Position numbers and translations under genes: made by a program
Part shown: piece by piece, positions 1-6,141 of the stretch
Layout of the letters: every line of letters starts with the position of its first letter
Position numbering within the stretch: position 1 is the stretch's first letter
Source: JBFMHD01 sp040752395 [NCBI: Candidatus Hydrogenedentota bacterium]
Lineage (GTDB): Bacteria > JBFMHD01
Length of the DNA stretch: 7,388 nt
Direction of reading: 5' to 3'
Assembly (NCBI GenBank): GCA_040752395.1
Contig: JBFMHD010000139.1
Coordinates: 1-7,388 of the forward strand
Notes under the pieces: model-generated
Database searches by the model: none
Told to the model about the DNA's origin: nothing
What the model saw: only the letters and a program-made list of their open reading frames with translations

Positions 1-17
1 GATACTTCTCACTTCTT

Positions 18-98
18 CCGTTATCTTGCATCTTGCTTCTTGCTTCTTTCGTTATCTTTCTTATCCGTTATCTTGCATCTTGCCTCTTGCTTCTACTT
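18..98. repeat. Tandem 7-bp TCTTGCN repeat block in the fumarase leader
   Basis: Seven-base units of the form TCTTGCN lie head to tail at 24-30, 31-37 and 38-44, with a decayed unit at 45-51, and again at 71-77, 78-84 and 85-91 with a decayed unit at 92-98. At a larger scale, a 30-nt copy at 18-47 is repeated at 65-94 with one mismatch (37 versus 84), a period of 47 bases. The strand shown is strongly pyrimidine-rich. The stretch before the fumarase gene holds no gene. Bases 41-58 recur in inverted orientation at 988-1005, so the block belongs to a dispersed family rather than being a local slip. Function is unknown. Confidence 0.85.
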
Positions 99-109
99 GA
101 TATTATTAT
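80..109 (+). promoter_or_regulatory. Possible sigma70-type promoter for the fumarase genes
   Basis: TTGCCT (80-85, four of six bases matching TTGACA) and TATTAT (104-109, five of six matching TATAAT) are separated by 18 bases. That would start a transcript close to the ribosome binding site. A second -10-like hexamer, TACAAT at 113-118, has no well-spaced -35 partner. If the first pair is real, the -35 lies inside the 7-bp repeat block. This rests on consensus matching in AT-rich DNA and is weak. Confidence 0.3.
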
Positions 110-136
110 AGTTACAATGTTTTTCAGAGGAGATTT

Positions 137-979
137 ATGCGAGAATTAGATGCAACAAAAATTAAAGAGAGTGTTAAAAAATTATGTATTGAAGCAAATT
201 TTTATTTAGCTTTCGATGTTATTGATTCTTTGAAAAAAGCTTACGAAGAAGAGGTCTCTCCTTTTGGGAAGGAAATTTTAAAACAAATACTCGAAAATTC
301 GAAAATCGCTCAAGAAGAGAGATTACCTTTATGTCAGGATTGTGGGTTTACTGTTGTGTTCTGTGAAATAGGTCAGGAGGTAGTGATAACTGGTGGTAGT
401 ATCAGAGAGGCTATTAATCAGGGTGTGAGAGAGGCTTATAAAGAGGCTTTTTTAAGAAAATCTATTTTAAATGACCCGATTATAAGAAAAAACACTGGGG
501 ATAACACACCCTCTATTATCCACTTTGATATCGTACCAGGTGATAAAATAAAAATTATTATTGCACCCAAAGGAGGAGGAAGTGAAAATATGAGCAGAGT
601 GAGTATGCTTACTCCTTCTGATGGTCGATCCGGTATAATTAATTTTATTGTCAAAACAGTTGTTGAAGCAGGGTCTAATCCCTGCCCGCCAACAATTATA
701 GGTGTTGGTATTGGTGGTACCTTTGAATATGCTGCTTATTTAGCTAAAAAAGCGTTGTTAAGAAAAGTAGGAGAACCATCTTCTGATCCGGATACAGCTC
801 AACTCGAAAAAGAGATATTACAAAAAATAAATAACAGCGGTGTTGGTCCGATGGGTCTTGGTGGACGTATAACTTCGCTTGCTGTTCATATAATAAGACA
901 CCCCTGTCATATAGCGAGTTTACCTGTTGCTGTTAATGTTCAATGTCATTCAGCAAGACATAAAGAAGCGATTTTATAA
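137..979 (+). CDS. fumA: Class I fumarate hydratase, alpha subunit (fumarase/tartrate dehydratase N-terminal type)
   Basis: This is the N-terminal half of the split, [4Fe-4S]-dependent hydro-lyase that interconverts fumarate and L-malate in the cytosol. The 280 residues match the usual length of stand-alone alpha subunits. The expected family blocks are visible: CQD at 66-68, NTGDNTP at 119-125, KGGGSENMS at 145-153, NPCPP at 181-185, GVGIGGTFE at 189-197, GPMGLGGR at 237-244, and ASLPVAVNVQCH near the end. Cys66, Cys183 and Cys270 occupy the places of the three iron-sulfur cluster ligands known in this family. The ATG is preceded by a strong AGAGGAGA at 126-133. The beta subunit follows after 36 nt. 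One oddity is CQDCG where the family usually has CQDTG, putting an extra cysteine beside a cluster ligand. L(+)-tartrate dehydratase is the main alternative activity and sequence reading cannot exclude it. Confidence 0.95.
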   Translation: MRELDATKIKESVKKLCIEANFYLAFDVIDSLKKAYEEEVSPFGKEILKQILENSKIAQEERLPLCQDCGFTVVFCEIGQEVVITGGSIREAINQGVREAYKEAFLRKSILNDPIIRKNTGDNTPSIIHFDIVPGDKIKIIIAPKGGGSENMSRVSMLTPSDGRSGIINFIVKTVVEAGSNPCPPTIIGVGIGGTFEYAAYLAKKALLRKVGEPSSDPDTAQLEKEILQKINNSGVGPMGLGGRITSLAVHIIRHPCHIASLPVAVNVQCHSARHKEAIL

Positions 980-982
980 TTA

Positions 983-1005
983 GAGGCAAGATAACGAAAG
1001 AAGCA
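983..1005. repeat. Inverted copy of the leader repeat between the fumarase subunits
   Basis: Bases 988-1005 are the exact reverse complement of 41-58 in the leader (18 nt). The similarity continues imperfectly to 983, where GAGGC corresponds to a GCCTC found at 82-86. It fills most of the 36-nt gap between the two subunits and ends at the AGGAG ribosome binding site. The two copies could in principle pair in one transcript around the whole alpha gene. The 11 bases at 1610-1620 (AAGAAGCAAGC) look like a further fragment of the same family. Confidence 0.75.
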
Positions 1006-1009
1006 GGAG
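1005..1009 (+). promoter_or_regulatory. Ribosome binding site of the fumarase beta subunit
   Basis: AGGAG lies six bases before the ATG at 1016, supporting that start. It touches the inverted repeat copy, so pairing of that copy with the leader could affect access to it. That last point is inference. Confidence 0.7.
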
Positions 1010-1015
1010 TTTTAT

Positions 1016-1570
1016 ATGGTTAAGTCGGTTGAGATTACTACACCTTTAGACGATGTATCTGTTTCAAAATTAAAAACCGGTGACTCGGTTCTTATAACAG
1101 GTGAGTTATACACTGCACGTGATGCTGCTCATAAACGACTTGTTGAGGCGATAGAAAAAAACGAAAAACTGCCTTTTGATATAAAAGGGAGTGTTATTTA
1201 TTATGTTGGACCCTCACCAACGCCACCTGGCAAAGTAATCGGTTCTGCTGGTCCTACAACAAGTTATAGAATGGACTCTTATGCTCCTGAACTTATGAAA
1301 CTCGGTATGAAAGGTATGATAGGAAAAGGGATGAGAAAAGATAATGTGAGAGAAGCCATAAAAAAATTTAAATGTATATATTTTGCTGCTGTTGGTGGTG
1401 CTGCTGCCCTGATAGCAAAGACTATTAAAGAATGTAAAATAATAGCTTATGAAGATTTAGGACCCGAGGCTATAAACAGACTGTATGTAGAGAAGTTCCC
1501 GTGCGTTGTTGTTAATGACATCTACGGCGGTGATTTATACATCTTGGGAATAGATAAATACAGAAGATAG
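1016..1570 (+). CDS. fumB: Class I fumarate hydratase, beta subunit (fumarase C-terminal type)
   Basis: This is the partner of the alpha subunit. In one-piece class I fumarases the same region forms the C-terminal domain that completes the active site over the iron-sulfur cluster. The 184 residues are typical of a stand-alone beta subunit. Recognisable blocks are ITGELYTARDAAHKR (27-41), YVGPSPTPPGKVIGSAGPTT (63-82) followed by SYRMD, GMIGKG (100-105), the GGAAAL stretch (127-132), AYEDLGPEAI (144-153) and VVNDIYGGDLY (165-175). The GPTTSYRMD segment is the highly conserved active-site loop of this family. The gene lies 36 nt after the alpha gene with its own AGGAG site, so the two are almost certainly one operon and one enzyme. 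No frameshift or missing block is seen. The substrate could be fumarate/malate or a tartrate-like diacid. Confidence 0.95.
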   Translation: MVKSVEITTPLDDVSVSKLKTGDSVLITGELYTARDAAHKRLVEAIEKNEKLPFDIKGSVIYYVGPSPTPPGKVIGSAGPTTSYRMDSYAPELMKLGMKGMIGKGMRKDNVREAIKKFKCIYFAAVGGAAALIAKTIKECKIIAYEDLGPEAINRLYVEKFPCVVVNDIYGGDLYILGIDKYRR

Positions 1571-1676
1571 TTGCGGCGTGTTACCCACGGCCTAAGAATA
1601 AGATTGGTTAAGAAGCAAGCCCACACCCCAATTGTCGAAAAAACAATAGCTGTTTAAGAATAATTGGCGTGGGAGC
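1571..1676 (+). other. Non-coding stretch with competing hairpins before the TPR gene
   Basis: This gap carries no gene. CCCAC at 1620-1624 and AATT at 1630-1633 can pair with GTGGG at 1669-1673 and AATT at 1662-1665, giving an imperfect long hairpin. CCCACG at 1584-1589 can instead pair with CGTGGG at 1668-1673, so the same 3' arm has two partners. A small CGTG/CACG hairpin (1577-1580 with 1586-1589) and an ATTGT/ACAAT hairpin (1631-1635 with 1643-1647) are also possible. There is no T-run typical of an intrinsic terminator and no convincing promoter. Whether the TPR gene is read through from the fumarase operon is open. Confidence 0.4.
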
Positions 1677-1681
1677 AAGGA
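1677..1681 (+). promoter_or_regulatory. Ribosome binding site that fixes the TPR gene start
   Basis: AAGGA is eight bases before the ATG at 1690. The in-frame GTG at 1669 has no purine-rich site at a suitable distance, so the ATG is preferred. The ATG at 1696 would be 14 bases away. Confidence 0.65.
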
Positions 1682-1689
1682 TCAAATTA

Positions 1690-3717
1690 ATGGTTATGGA
1701 AAATCCTAGAATCGGACCAAAATTAAAACTCTTTGTAGCGTATCTTGTTCTATTTATATTAGTCATTGTTGCTTTATATCTTGTTTATGATACAATGAGA
1801 GCAGCATTTAAAAAAGAACGGGCCCCCACACCGCTTGCTGAAAGTAAAATAATAGAAAAAATAAAAGAAAAATTACTGCAACCCGATAAATCATTAATTG
1901 ATACTCTCAAAGGATTAAAAGAAAAAAAAGAAGATATAAAGATACAAATTGAGACTGAAAAAGCAGTCACTGAAAAGGAAAAAATATTAACTCAAAAAGA
2001 AGGCCCGATGGCAAGCATCTTAAAACTCGCTATATCTCTCTATAAAGAGAAAAGATATGATAAAGCAGAAGAACTATTGAAAGATATCATTGATAAAGAT
2101 CCTGTCTCGCTAGAAGCAAGAGAATCAAATTTATATCTTGGATTTATATATCAAAAAAAGGGTGATCTACTTTTAAGTCTTGATCATCTCAGACGTGCCT
2201 GGAAGCTTGATAACGAAGACCCTGTATTAAATTATAATCTCGGAATGATTCTATACACAATAAAAGAATATAAGGAAGCCTTACCATACTTCGAGAACGC
2301 AGTCTCAAAAGAACAAGATAATTATATGTATAAGAGGTCTTTTGCTAAATGTTATTACAACCTCAAAGATTATGATAAATCTTTTCATATTTTCTCTTCG
2401 GCATTGAAACTTAAACCAGAAGACCCTGAACTTCTATATTATTATGGTGTCTGTGCAAGAGAAAGTCCTGCAAGAGAAGATATAGCAATTGAATCGTTTG
2501 AAAAGATAATAAGTCTCTCTCCTTCATCTGAATATTCATTAAAATCATCTGAAAATCTTTCGGAAATCTATCGAGCCAGAAAAGAATTTGATAAAGCTGT
2601 TCGGTCCTTTAAAAAAGCCATCTCTCTTCAACCTGATAATTACAGATTAATTTATAATCTCGGTGTACTTTATTTTGAAAATAACGATATAGAAAATGCC
2701 CTGAATAATTTCGAACGTGTTGTTTTAATTAATAGTAATGATGTAAAATCCTGGGAGAATATTGCAGGTATATATTTCAAAAAAGGGATTTATAATAAAT
2801 CCCTTGATGCTGTTAATAGAGTCATATTAAAAGAACCTTACAATACCAATATGTTACTTCTTAAAGCTTATTTACTTGATGCGATGGCAAAATATGATGA
2901 GGCTGTATCTGTTTATAAAAAAGTTATCTCACTTGACCCGAAATCCAATGAAGCTAAAAAAAGTTTTTTAAATCTTGGTGTCATAGCTGAACGTAAAGGT
3001 GATATTTTACAGGCTGTTTCTTATTATCGTAACGCTGACGATAATGACCCGCTGATGCATTTTAATCTCGGCGTAGTATATGAAAAACAGGGTTTATTTG
3101 AGCTGGCTGTTAATGAGTATCAGAAAGCCATAGCTATAGAAAGTAAAAATGCTCAGTTCAAATTTGTTCTTGCTAAACTTTTGTATAGACTCGAAATGTA
3201 TGAAGAAGCTGAACGCGAACTCATAAATGCCAAGGAACTCGGACTTGATGATTTTGAAATGTGGATGCTACTTGCTGAGGTTTATGCAAAATCTAACAAA
3301 AATGAACAGGCTCTTGAATTATACAATACTTTACTCGAAAGAGACATCTCTACAACAAACGTTGTCAGGATATTAAATAATAAAGGGATTATGTATGACA
3401 GGCTTGGTCAGTATGATAGAGCCCTGGAAATGTATAATATCGTCCTTAACAAACAACCCGCTAACCCGGCTATCTATCACAATATAGGTCTTGTCTATAC
3501 ACATATGAAAGATTTCCCCTCTTCTATCCGAATGTTTAAAAAATCTATATACCTCGATCCTAATAATAAAGACGCACATCTAAATATTGCTGATATTTTC
3601 TTTAAGATCGGTCTATATGAAGATGCAAAAAAAGAATACGAAAAGGTTCTGCAACTCGACAAAGCTAATCTTGAAGCACAGTTAGGGCTTCGCAAAATCC
3701 GAGAAGTTAATCTATGA
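1690..3717 (+). CDS. Membrane-anchored tetratricopeptide-repeat protein, about 16 TPRs
   Basis: The 675-residue product starts with a short basic segment and one hydrophobic helix (about residues 14-33), with no lipobox or clear cleavage site, so it looks like an uncleaved anchor. Residues about 37-105 are a highly charged, probably helical linker rich in Lys and Glu. From about 107 to the end come roughly 16 consecutive 34-residue TPR units with the expected small, large and Pro positions, for example LGVLYFENNDIENALNNFER, then LGVVYEKQGLFELAVNEYQK and IGLVYTHMKDFPSSIRMFKK. TPR arrays bind proteins or peptides and no catalytic domain is present, so a scaffold role is inferred. On which side of the membrane the repeats lie is not certain; the N-in arrangement would put them in the periplasm. 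An in-frame GTG at 1669 would add seven residues but lacks a binding site. The stop overlaps the start of the hydrolase gene by four bases, implying coupled translation. Its specific function is not recognisable. Confidence 0.92.
   Translation: MVMENPRIGPKLKLFVAYLVLFILVIVALYLVYDTMRAAFKKERAPTPLAESKIIEKIKEKLLQPDKSLIDTLKGLKEKKEDIKIQIETEKAVTEKEKILTQKEGPMASILKLAISLYKEKRYDKAEELLKDIIDKDPVSLEARESNLYLGFIYQKKGDLLLSLDHLRRAWKLDNEDPVLNYNLGMILYTIKEYKEALPYFENAVSKEQDNYMYKRSFAKCYYNLKDYDKSFHIFSSALKLKPEDPELLYYYGVCARESPAREDIAIESFEKIISLSPSSEYSLKSSENLSEIYRARKEFDKAVRSFKKAISLQPDNYRLIYNLGVLYFENNDIENALNNFERVVLINSNDVKSWENIAGIYFKKGIYNKSLDAVNRVILKEPYNTNMLLLKAYLLDAMAKYDEAVSVYKKVISLDPKSNEAKKSFLNLGVIAERKGDILQAVSYYRNADDNDPLMHFNLGVVYEKQGLFELAVNEYQKAIAIESKNAQFKFVLAKLLYRLEMYEEAERELINAKELGLDDFEMWMLLAEVYAKSNKNEQALELYNTLLERDISTTNVVRILNNKGIMYDRLGQYDRALEMYNIVLNKQPANPAIYHNIGLVYTHMKDFPSSIRMFKKSIYLDPNNKDAHLNIADIFFKIGLYEDAKKEYEKVLQLDKANLEAQLGLRKIREVNL
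2779..2805 (-). terminator. Hairpin with U-run on the antisense strand inside the TPR gene
   Basis: The arms AAGGGATTTA (2783-2792) and TAAATCCCTT (2796-2805) form a perfect 10-bp stem with a three-base loop. Six A residues at 2779-2784 read as TTTTTT on the minus strand, so on that strand the order is hairpin then U-run, the form of an intrinsic terminator. The stem is AT-rich with only three G-C pairs. It lies entirely within coding sequence and may be chance. Confidence 0.3.
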
Positions 3718-4937
3718 ATTTTGACTCTTTTAAAATCTCACCCTTTGTTCGAGATAACGAAGTCCAGTTTTATCTAAAAAATAGCTCTGCAAAAAATGTT
3801 GAGATCATAGGCAGTTTTAATAATTGGGGCTCGCCACCTTTACAACTCAAAAGAATAAATAATGAATATTTTGCAAGTGATAAAATCCTGTTTGATACCC
3901 CAAACAGATATTTATATCTTTTTAGAGTTGATGGAAAAGAAACACTTGATGAAATAAATTTTAACAGAACAACTAATCACAAAGGCACAGTCTCTTTTTT
4001 TGATGTCTGGATTAATCCACGGGGTATGAAAGAACAGCTTGTAGGTATCATTGAAGAAATTGATAAAAATCCGGTTCAGGGGGGAAACCCGTGGATAAGG
4101 TCTGTTGTAATATCTATCCTGGATCAATATATTATGATACCCTCTATTAATCGCAGTGTTACTTTGATGAATTTATTTATTGATAGAATTAATAAAAGTA
4201 TAGATTCAGTCAGAGAGAGACACGTTAAATCAGGCGTCTTTATCGCCCACCTCTATAATATGGGGGTTATTATTAAAACTCGTAATGCTACTATCGGTAT
4301 CGACGCTGTTTCGACTAAAGATTGCTGGAATCTGGATTATGATGTTCCTGATCATATTATTGAAAAACTCGCTAAAACTCTTGATGCCCTGTTTATTACG
4401 CATCAACACAGTGATCATATGGACCCTGATTTGATGACAAGAATGTTAAAAATGAAAAAATTAGTTTATGTTGCCGAGGATAATAGATTACCAGCACCTC
4501 CTGGAACGAAATTTCTAAAAGGTGATGGAACTATAAAAATCAGTCAGAATAAAATTAAATATTTTACTGGTAAACACGTTTATGATAACGGAAGAAACAT
4601 CAATCTGGTTTCATATTTTATACATACAGACACCGGTAAAACAATCTATCATACAGGAGACCTTGATTATACAATAGGGCTACCAGTTAGCGGTAATATC
4701 GACGTTGCTATACCCAAATATGGCGGTATCAGCCCATTTTATGAAGATGATTATGAATCTTTAAAAATATTTCTTTCAAAAGTATCACCCAGATTACTTA
4801 TCCCGTCTCACATCGGTGAATTATCTCATTACCCTGGCGGTGGGAGAGAGAGTTACAAAAAATGTATGGATGATATGAACAGATTAAAAGTAGATAATAG
4901 ATTATTACTCTGGGGTGAGACCTACCACTACGATTAA
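3714..4937 (+). CDS. CBM48-like domain fused to a metallo-beta-lactamase-fold hydrolase
   Basis: The 407-residue product has two recognisable parts. Residues about 15-100 resemble the beta-sandwich domain found in AMPK-beta, isoamylase and branching enzymes: VEIIGSFNNWG (29-39) is the hallmark strand and turn with Trp38, and YLYLFRVDG (66-74) is the later strand. Residues about 100-170 are mostly helical linker. Residues about 175-407 form a metallo-beta-lactamase-fold hydrolase, closest in style to the UlaG-like lactonase group. It has H230-x-H-x-D-H235 (THQHSDHMD), a probable further His288, Asp316 in HTGDLD and His366 in PSHIGE, enough to hold two metal ions. No signal peptide is visible, so it should be cytoplasmic. 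The ATG sits in an ATGA overlap with the TPR stop, with only a weak GAGAAG at 3701-3706, so it probably depends on ribosomes finishing the TPR gene. Substrate is unknown; glucan binding by the first domain is inferred from the family only. Confidence 0.85.
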   Translation: MNFDSFKISPFVRDNEVQFYLKNSSAKNVEIIGSFNNWGSPPLQLKRINNEYFASDKILFDTPNRYLYLFRVDGKETLDEINFNRTTNHKGTVSFFDVWINPRGMKEQLVGIIEEIDKNPVQGGNPWIRSVVISILDQYIMIPSINRSVTLMNLFIDRINKSIDSVRERHVKSGVFIAHLYNMGVIIKTRNATIGIDAVSTKDCWNLDYDVPDHIIEKLAKTLDALFITHQHSDHMDPDLMTRMLKMKKLVYVAEDNRLPAPPGTKFLKGDGTIKISQNKIKYFTGKHVYDNGRNINLVSYFIHTDTGKTIYHTGDLDYTIGLPVSGNIDVAIPKYGGISPFYEDDYESLKIFLSKVSPRLLIPSHIGELSHYPGGGRESYKKCMDDMNRLKVDNRLLLWGETYHYD

Positions 4938-4976
4938 TCTACCCTCTTATTCTCCTGTCAAATGACATTGTGGTAG
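4922..4976. repeat. Inverted repeat at the convergent gene junction
   Basis: CTACCAC at 4922-4928, in the last codons of the hydrolase gene, is the reverse complement of GTGGTAG at 4970-4976. Between them TGTC (4956-4959) and GACA (4964-4967) can form a small inner stem. The hydrolase and the minus-strand genes converge here, where a two-way terminator would be expected. There is no good T-run on either side, so the role is unproven. Confidence 0.3.
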
Positions 4977-5003
4977 TCGAATACAAGCTGTTATTGTCAA
5001 TTG

Positions 5004-5195
5004 TTAAAATTCAGCAAACTCGCTGGGATAATGAGAAAGATCCAATTTCTCTTGCTCTGATATCAATCGTATCCCCCATTGTTGCATTGCCAATGCCCCA
5101 AAGAGAACTTCGATAGCTTTCTCTTCCTCATCATCTCCAATACGATCAATAACCATGGCTTCTTTAGTTTCATCTATGCTTATTTTCAGTGGCAT
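5004..5195 (-). CDS. Small acidic protein of unknown function, 63 residues
   Basis: An open frame begins at an ATG 30 nt after the recombinase stop, on the same strand, and encodes 63 residues. The product is acidic, with 15 Asp/Glu against 6 Lys/Arg including the cluster GDDEEEK, and has a hydrophobic middle (AIEVLFGALAM) followed by QQWGIRL. It has no cysteines, no membrane segment and no signal peptide. I do not recognise a family. In its favour are position and orientation, a protein-like composition, and the filling of an otherwise empty 288-nt gap. Against it, no Shine-Dalgarno is visible before the ATG, nor before the TTG two codons upstream. If real it would be the last gene of the recombinase transcript. 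Confidence 0.45.
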   Translation of the reverse strand: MPLKISIDETKEAMVIDRIGDDEEEKAIEVLFGALAMQQWGIRLISEQEKLDLSHYPSEFAEF

Positions 5196-5225
5196 TGTCA
5201 AGAAAATGATTCTGGATATTTTATC

Positions 5226-6092
5226 TCATGCCCGGGGATGGGCTTTGTCATATACCTCTTTTAATTTCTTTCGTGTGAGATGGGTATATAACTGCGTGGT
5301 TGAGAGACTTGAATGACCTAATAATTCCTGCACACTACGTAAATCAGCCCCTGCCTCAAGCAGATGCGTGGCAAATGAATGTCTCAACCAATGTGGGCTG
5401 ATTAGTTTATCTTTCCCTATCTTTCTACACCAGTAATATATCTTGTACCTTACACTTCGCGGGTCTATACGTTTCTTATCTCTATTTAGAAACAAGGGGA
5501 ACTCATTCCTAAAAGTTCCCTGTTTTTCTCTTTCTTTAAAATATTCTCTAATTGCGGTTATAGCAAAGCTACCTACAGGAACTATTCTCTCTTTTCTGCC
5601 TTTGCCTTTAACTTTGATTATAGATGAAATAATATCAACATCAGCTATATCAAGGTTTACCATCTCAGAGACGCGAATCCCGGCTGAATAGAGTAATTCC
5701 ATCATCGCTCTGTCCTGTTTATTTTCTACCAGAGCAAGCATATCGCCTAATTCTTCCTGATATAAAAATCTTGGTAATGATTTAGGGATACGCGGGGTTC
5801 TCAAGGCTTTAGCCGGATTCTTTTCTATTATGTACTGTTTTTTACAGAACTTAAAAAAACTACGTATTGATGAAAATTTACGTGCCATACTGCGGTTGGT
5901 TAAATCAGTGTTGTTAAGAATGTAGAAATGTTCCCTTATATGATTTAGATTTATTTCTTTTATATTTTTAATCTTTTTATTTTTTATATAATCAAAAAAT
6001 TCCTCTAAATCTTTAGAATAAGCTTTGACGGTATGTTCTGAGAAACCTCGAGATTTCAAGTAATCTATAAATTGTTTAAAAATATCTCTCAC
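5226..6092 (-). CDS. xerC: XerC/XerD-family site-specific tyrosine recombinase
   Basis: Xer recombinases resolve chromosome dimers at dif sites before cell division. The 288 residues have an N-terminal core-binding (SAM-like) domain at about 5-90, containing YLKSRGFSEHTVKAYSKDLEEF, and a catalytic domain at about 105-285. The full catalytic set is present: Arg140 in SAGIRVSE, Lys164 in KGKGRKER, His234 and Arg237 in SPHWLRHSFATHL, His260 in LLGHSS, and nucleophile Tyr269 in TQLYTHL. The C-terminus, LKEVYDKAHPRA, is typical of chromosomal Xer proteins rather than phage integrases. Translation starts at GTG: the ATG overlapping it reads straight into TGA in another frame, and the GTG gives the usual Xer N-terminus. 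No strong ribosome binding site precedes it. The gene lies 49 nt after the GAF/HD/PilZ gene. Length and motifs cannot firmly separate XerC from XerD, or from a single-recombinase system. Confidence 0.93.
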   Translation of the reverse strand: MRDIFKQFIDYLKSRGFSEHTVKAYSKDLEEFFDYIKNKKIKNIKEINLNHIREHFYILNNTDLTNRSMARKFSSIRSFFKFCKKQYIIEKNPAKALRTPRIPKSLPRFLYQEELGDMLALVENKQDRAMMELLYSAGIRVSEMVNLDIADVDIISSIIKVKGKGRKERIVPVGSFAITAIREYFKEREKQGTFRNEFPLFLNRDKKRIDPRSVRYKIYYWCRKIGKDKLISPHWLRHSFATHLLEAGADLRSVQELLGHSSLSTTQLYTHLTRKKLKEVYDKAHPRA

Positions 6093-6111
6093 ATTAATTA
6101 ATCACACTATC

Positions 6112-6136
6112 CAGAGGCTCCGGTCTGTAGCCTCTG
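6112..6136 (-). other. Perfect 8-bp hairpin between the signalling gene and the recombinase
   Basis: CAGAGGCT (6112-6119) and AGCCTCTG (6129-6136) form a perfect stem with a nine-base loop. An overlapping alternative, GTAGC (6127-6131) with GCTAC (6141-6145), covers the upstream gene's stop codon and excludes the first stem. No U-run follows on either strand, so this is not a standard intrinsic terminator. It could shape stability or translation of the recombinase message. Confidence 0.5.
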
Positions 6137-6141
6137 AAACG

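Noticed and set aside
18-98. CRISPR-like array
   Set aside because: Units are 7 bp and contiguous, the two 30-nt copies are only 47 bases apart, and there are no spacers or cas genes.
2-100. Open plus-strand frame through the leader, ending at TGA 98-100
   Set aside because: It is made almost entirely of 7-bp repeats whose unit is not a multiple of three, giving low-complexity peptide in every frame; no start with a ribosome binding site.
436-654. Hydrophobic 72-residue minus-strand ORF opposite fumA
   Set aside because: It lies wholly within a strongly conserved enzyme gene; the hydrophobicity comes from reading the reverse strand of charged codons.
1669-1689. GTG start for the TPR protein, adding seven residues
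   Set aside because: No ribosome binding site precedes it, while AAGGA at 1677-1681 is well placed for the ATG at 1690.
4016-4095. 8-bp inverted repeat TCCACGGG (4016-4023) and CCCGTGGA (4088-4095)
   Set aside because: The arms are 64 bases apart inside coding sequence for the hydrolase linker; likely chance.
4938-5003. Strong bidirectional terminator between the convergent genes
   Set aside because: Only a 7-bp inverted repeat with a 41-base loop is visible, without a T-run; kept only as a weak repeat feature.
5079-5264. 61-residue plus-strand ORF
   Set aside because: It lies opposite the end of xerC and the minus-strand small ORF, has no binding site, and its composition looks like a reverse-strand shadow.
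5226-6092. Integrase of a mobile element
   Set aside because: Length, N-terminus and the HPRA C-terminus fit chromosomal Xer proteins; there is no tRNA, attachment site, excisionase or phage gene nearby.
4938-6141. dif site near the Xer gene
   Set aside because: Reading the gaps 4938-5003, 5196-5225 and 6093-6141, I found no 28-bp sequence with two dif-like half sites.
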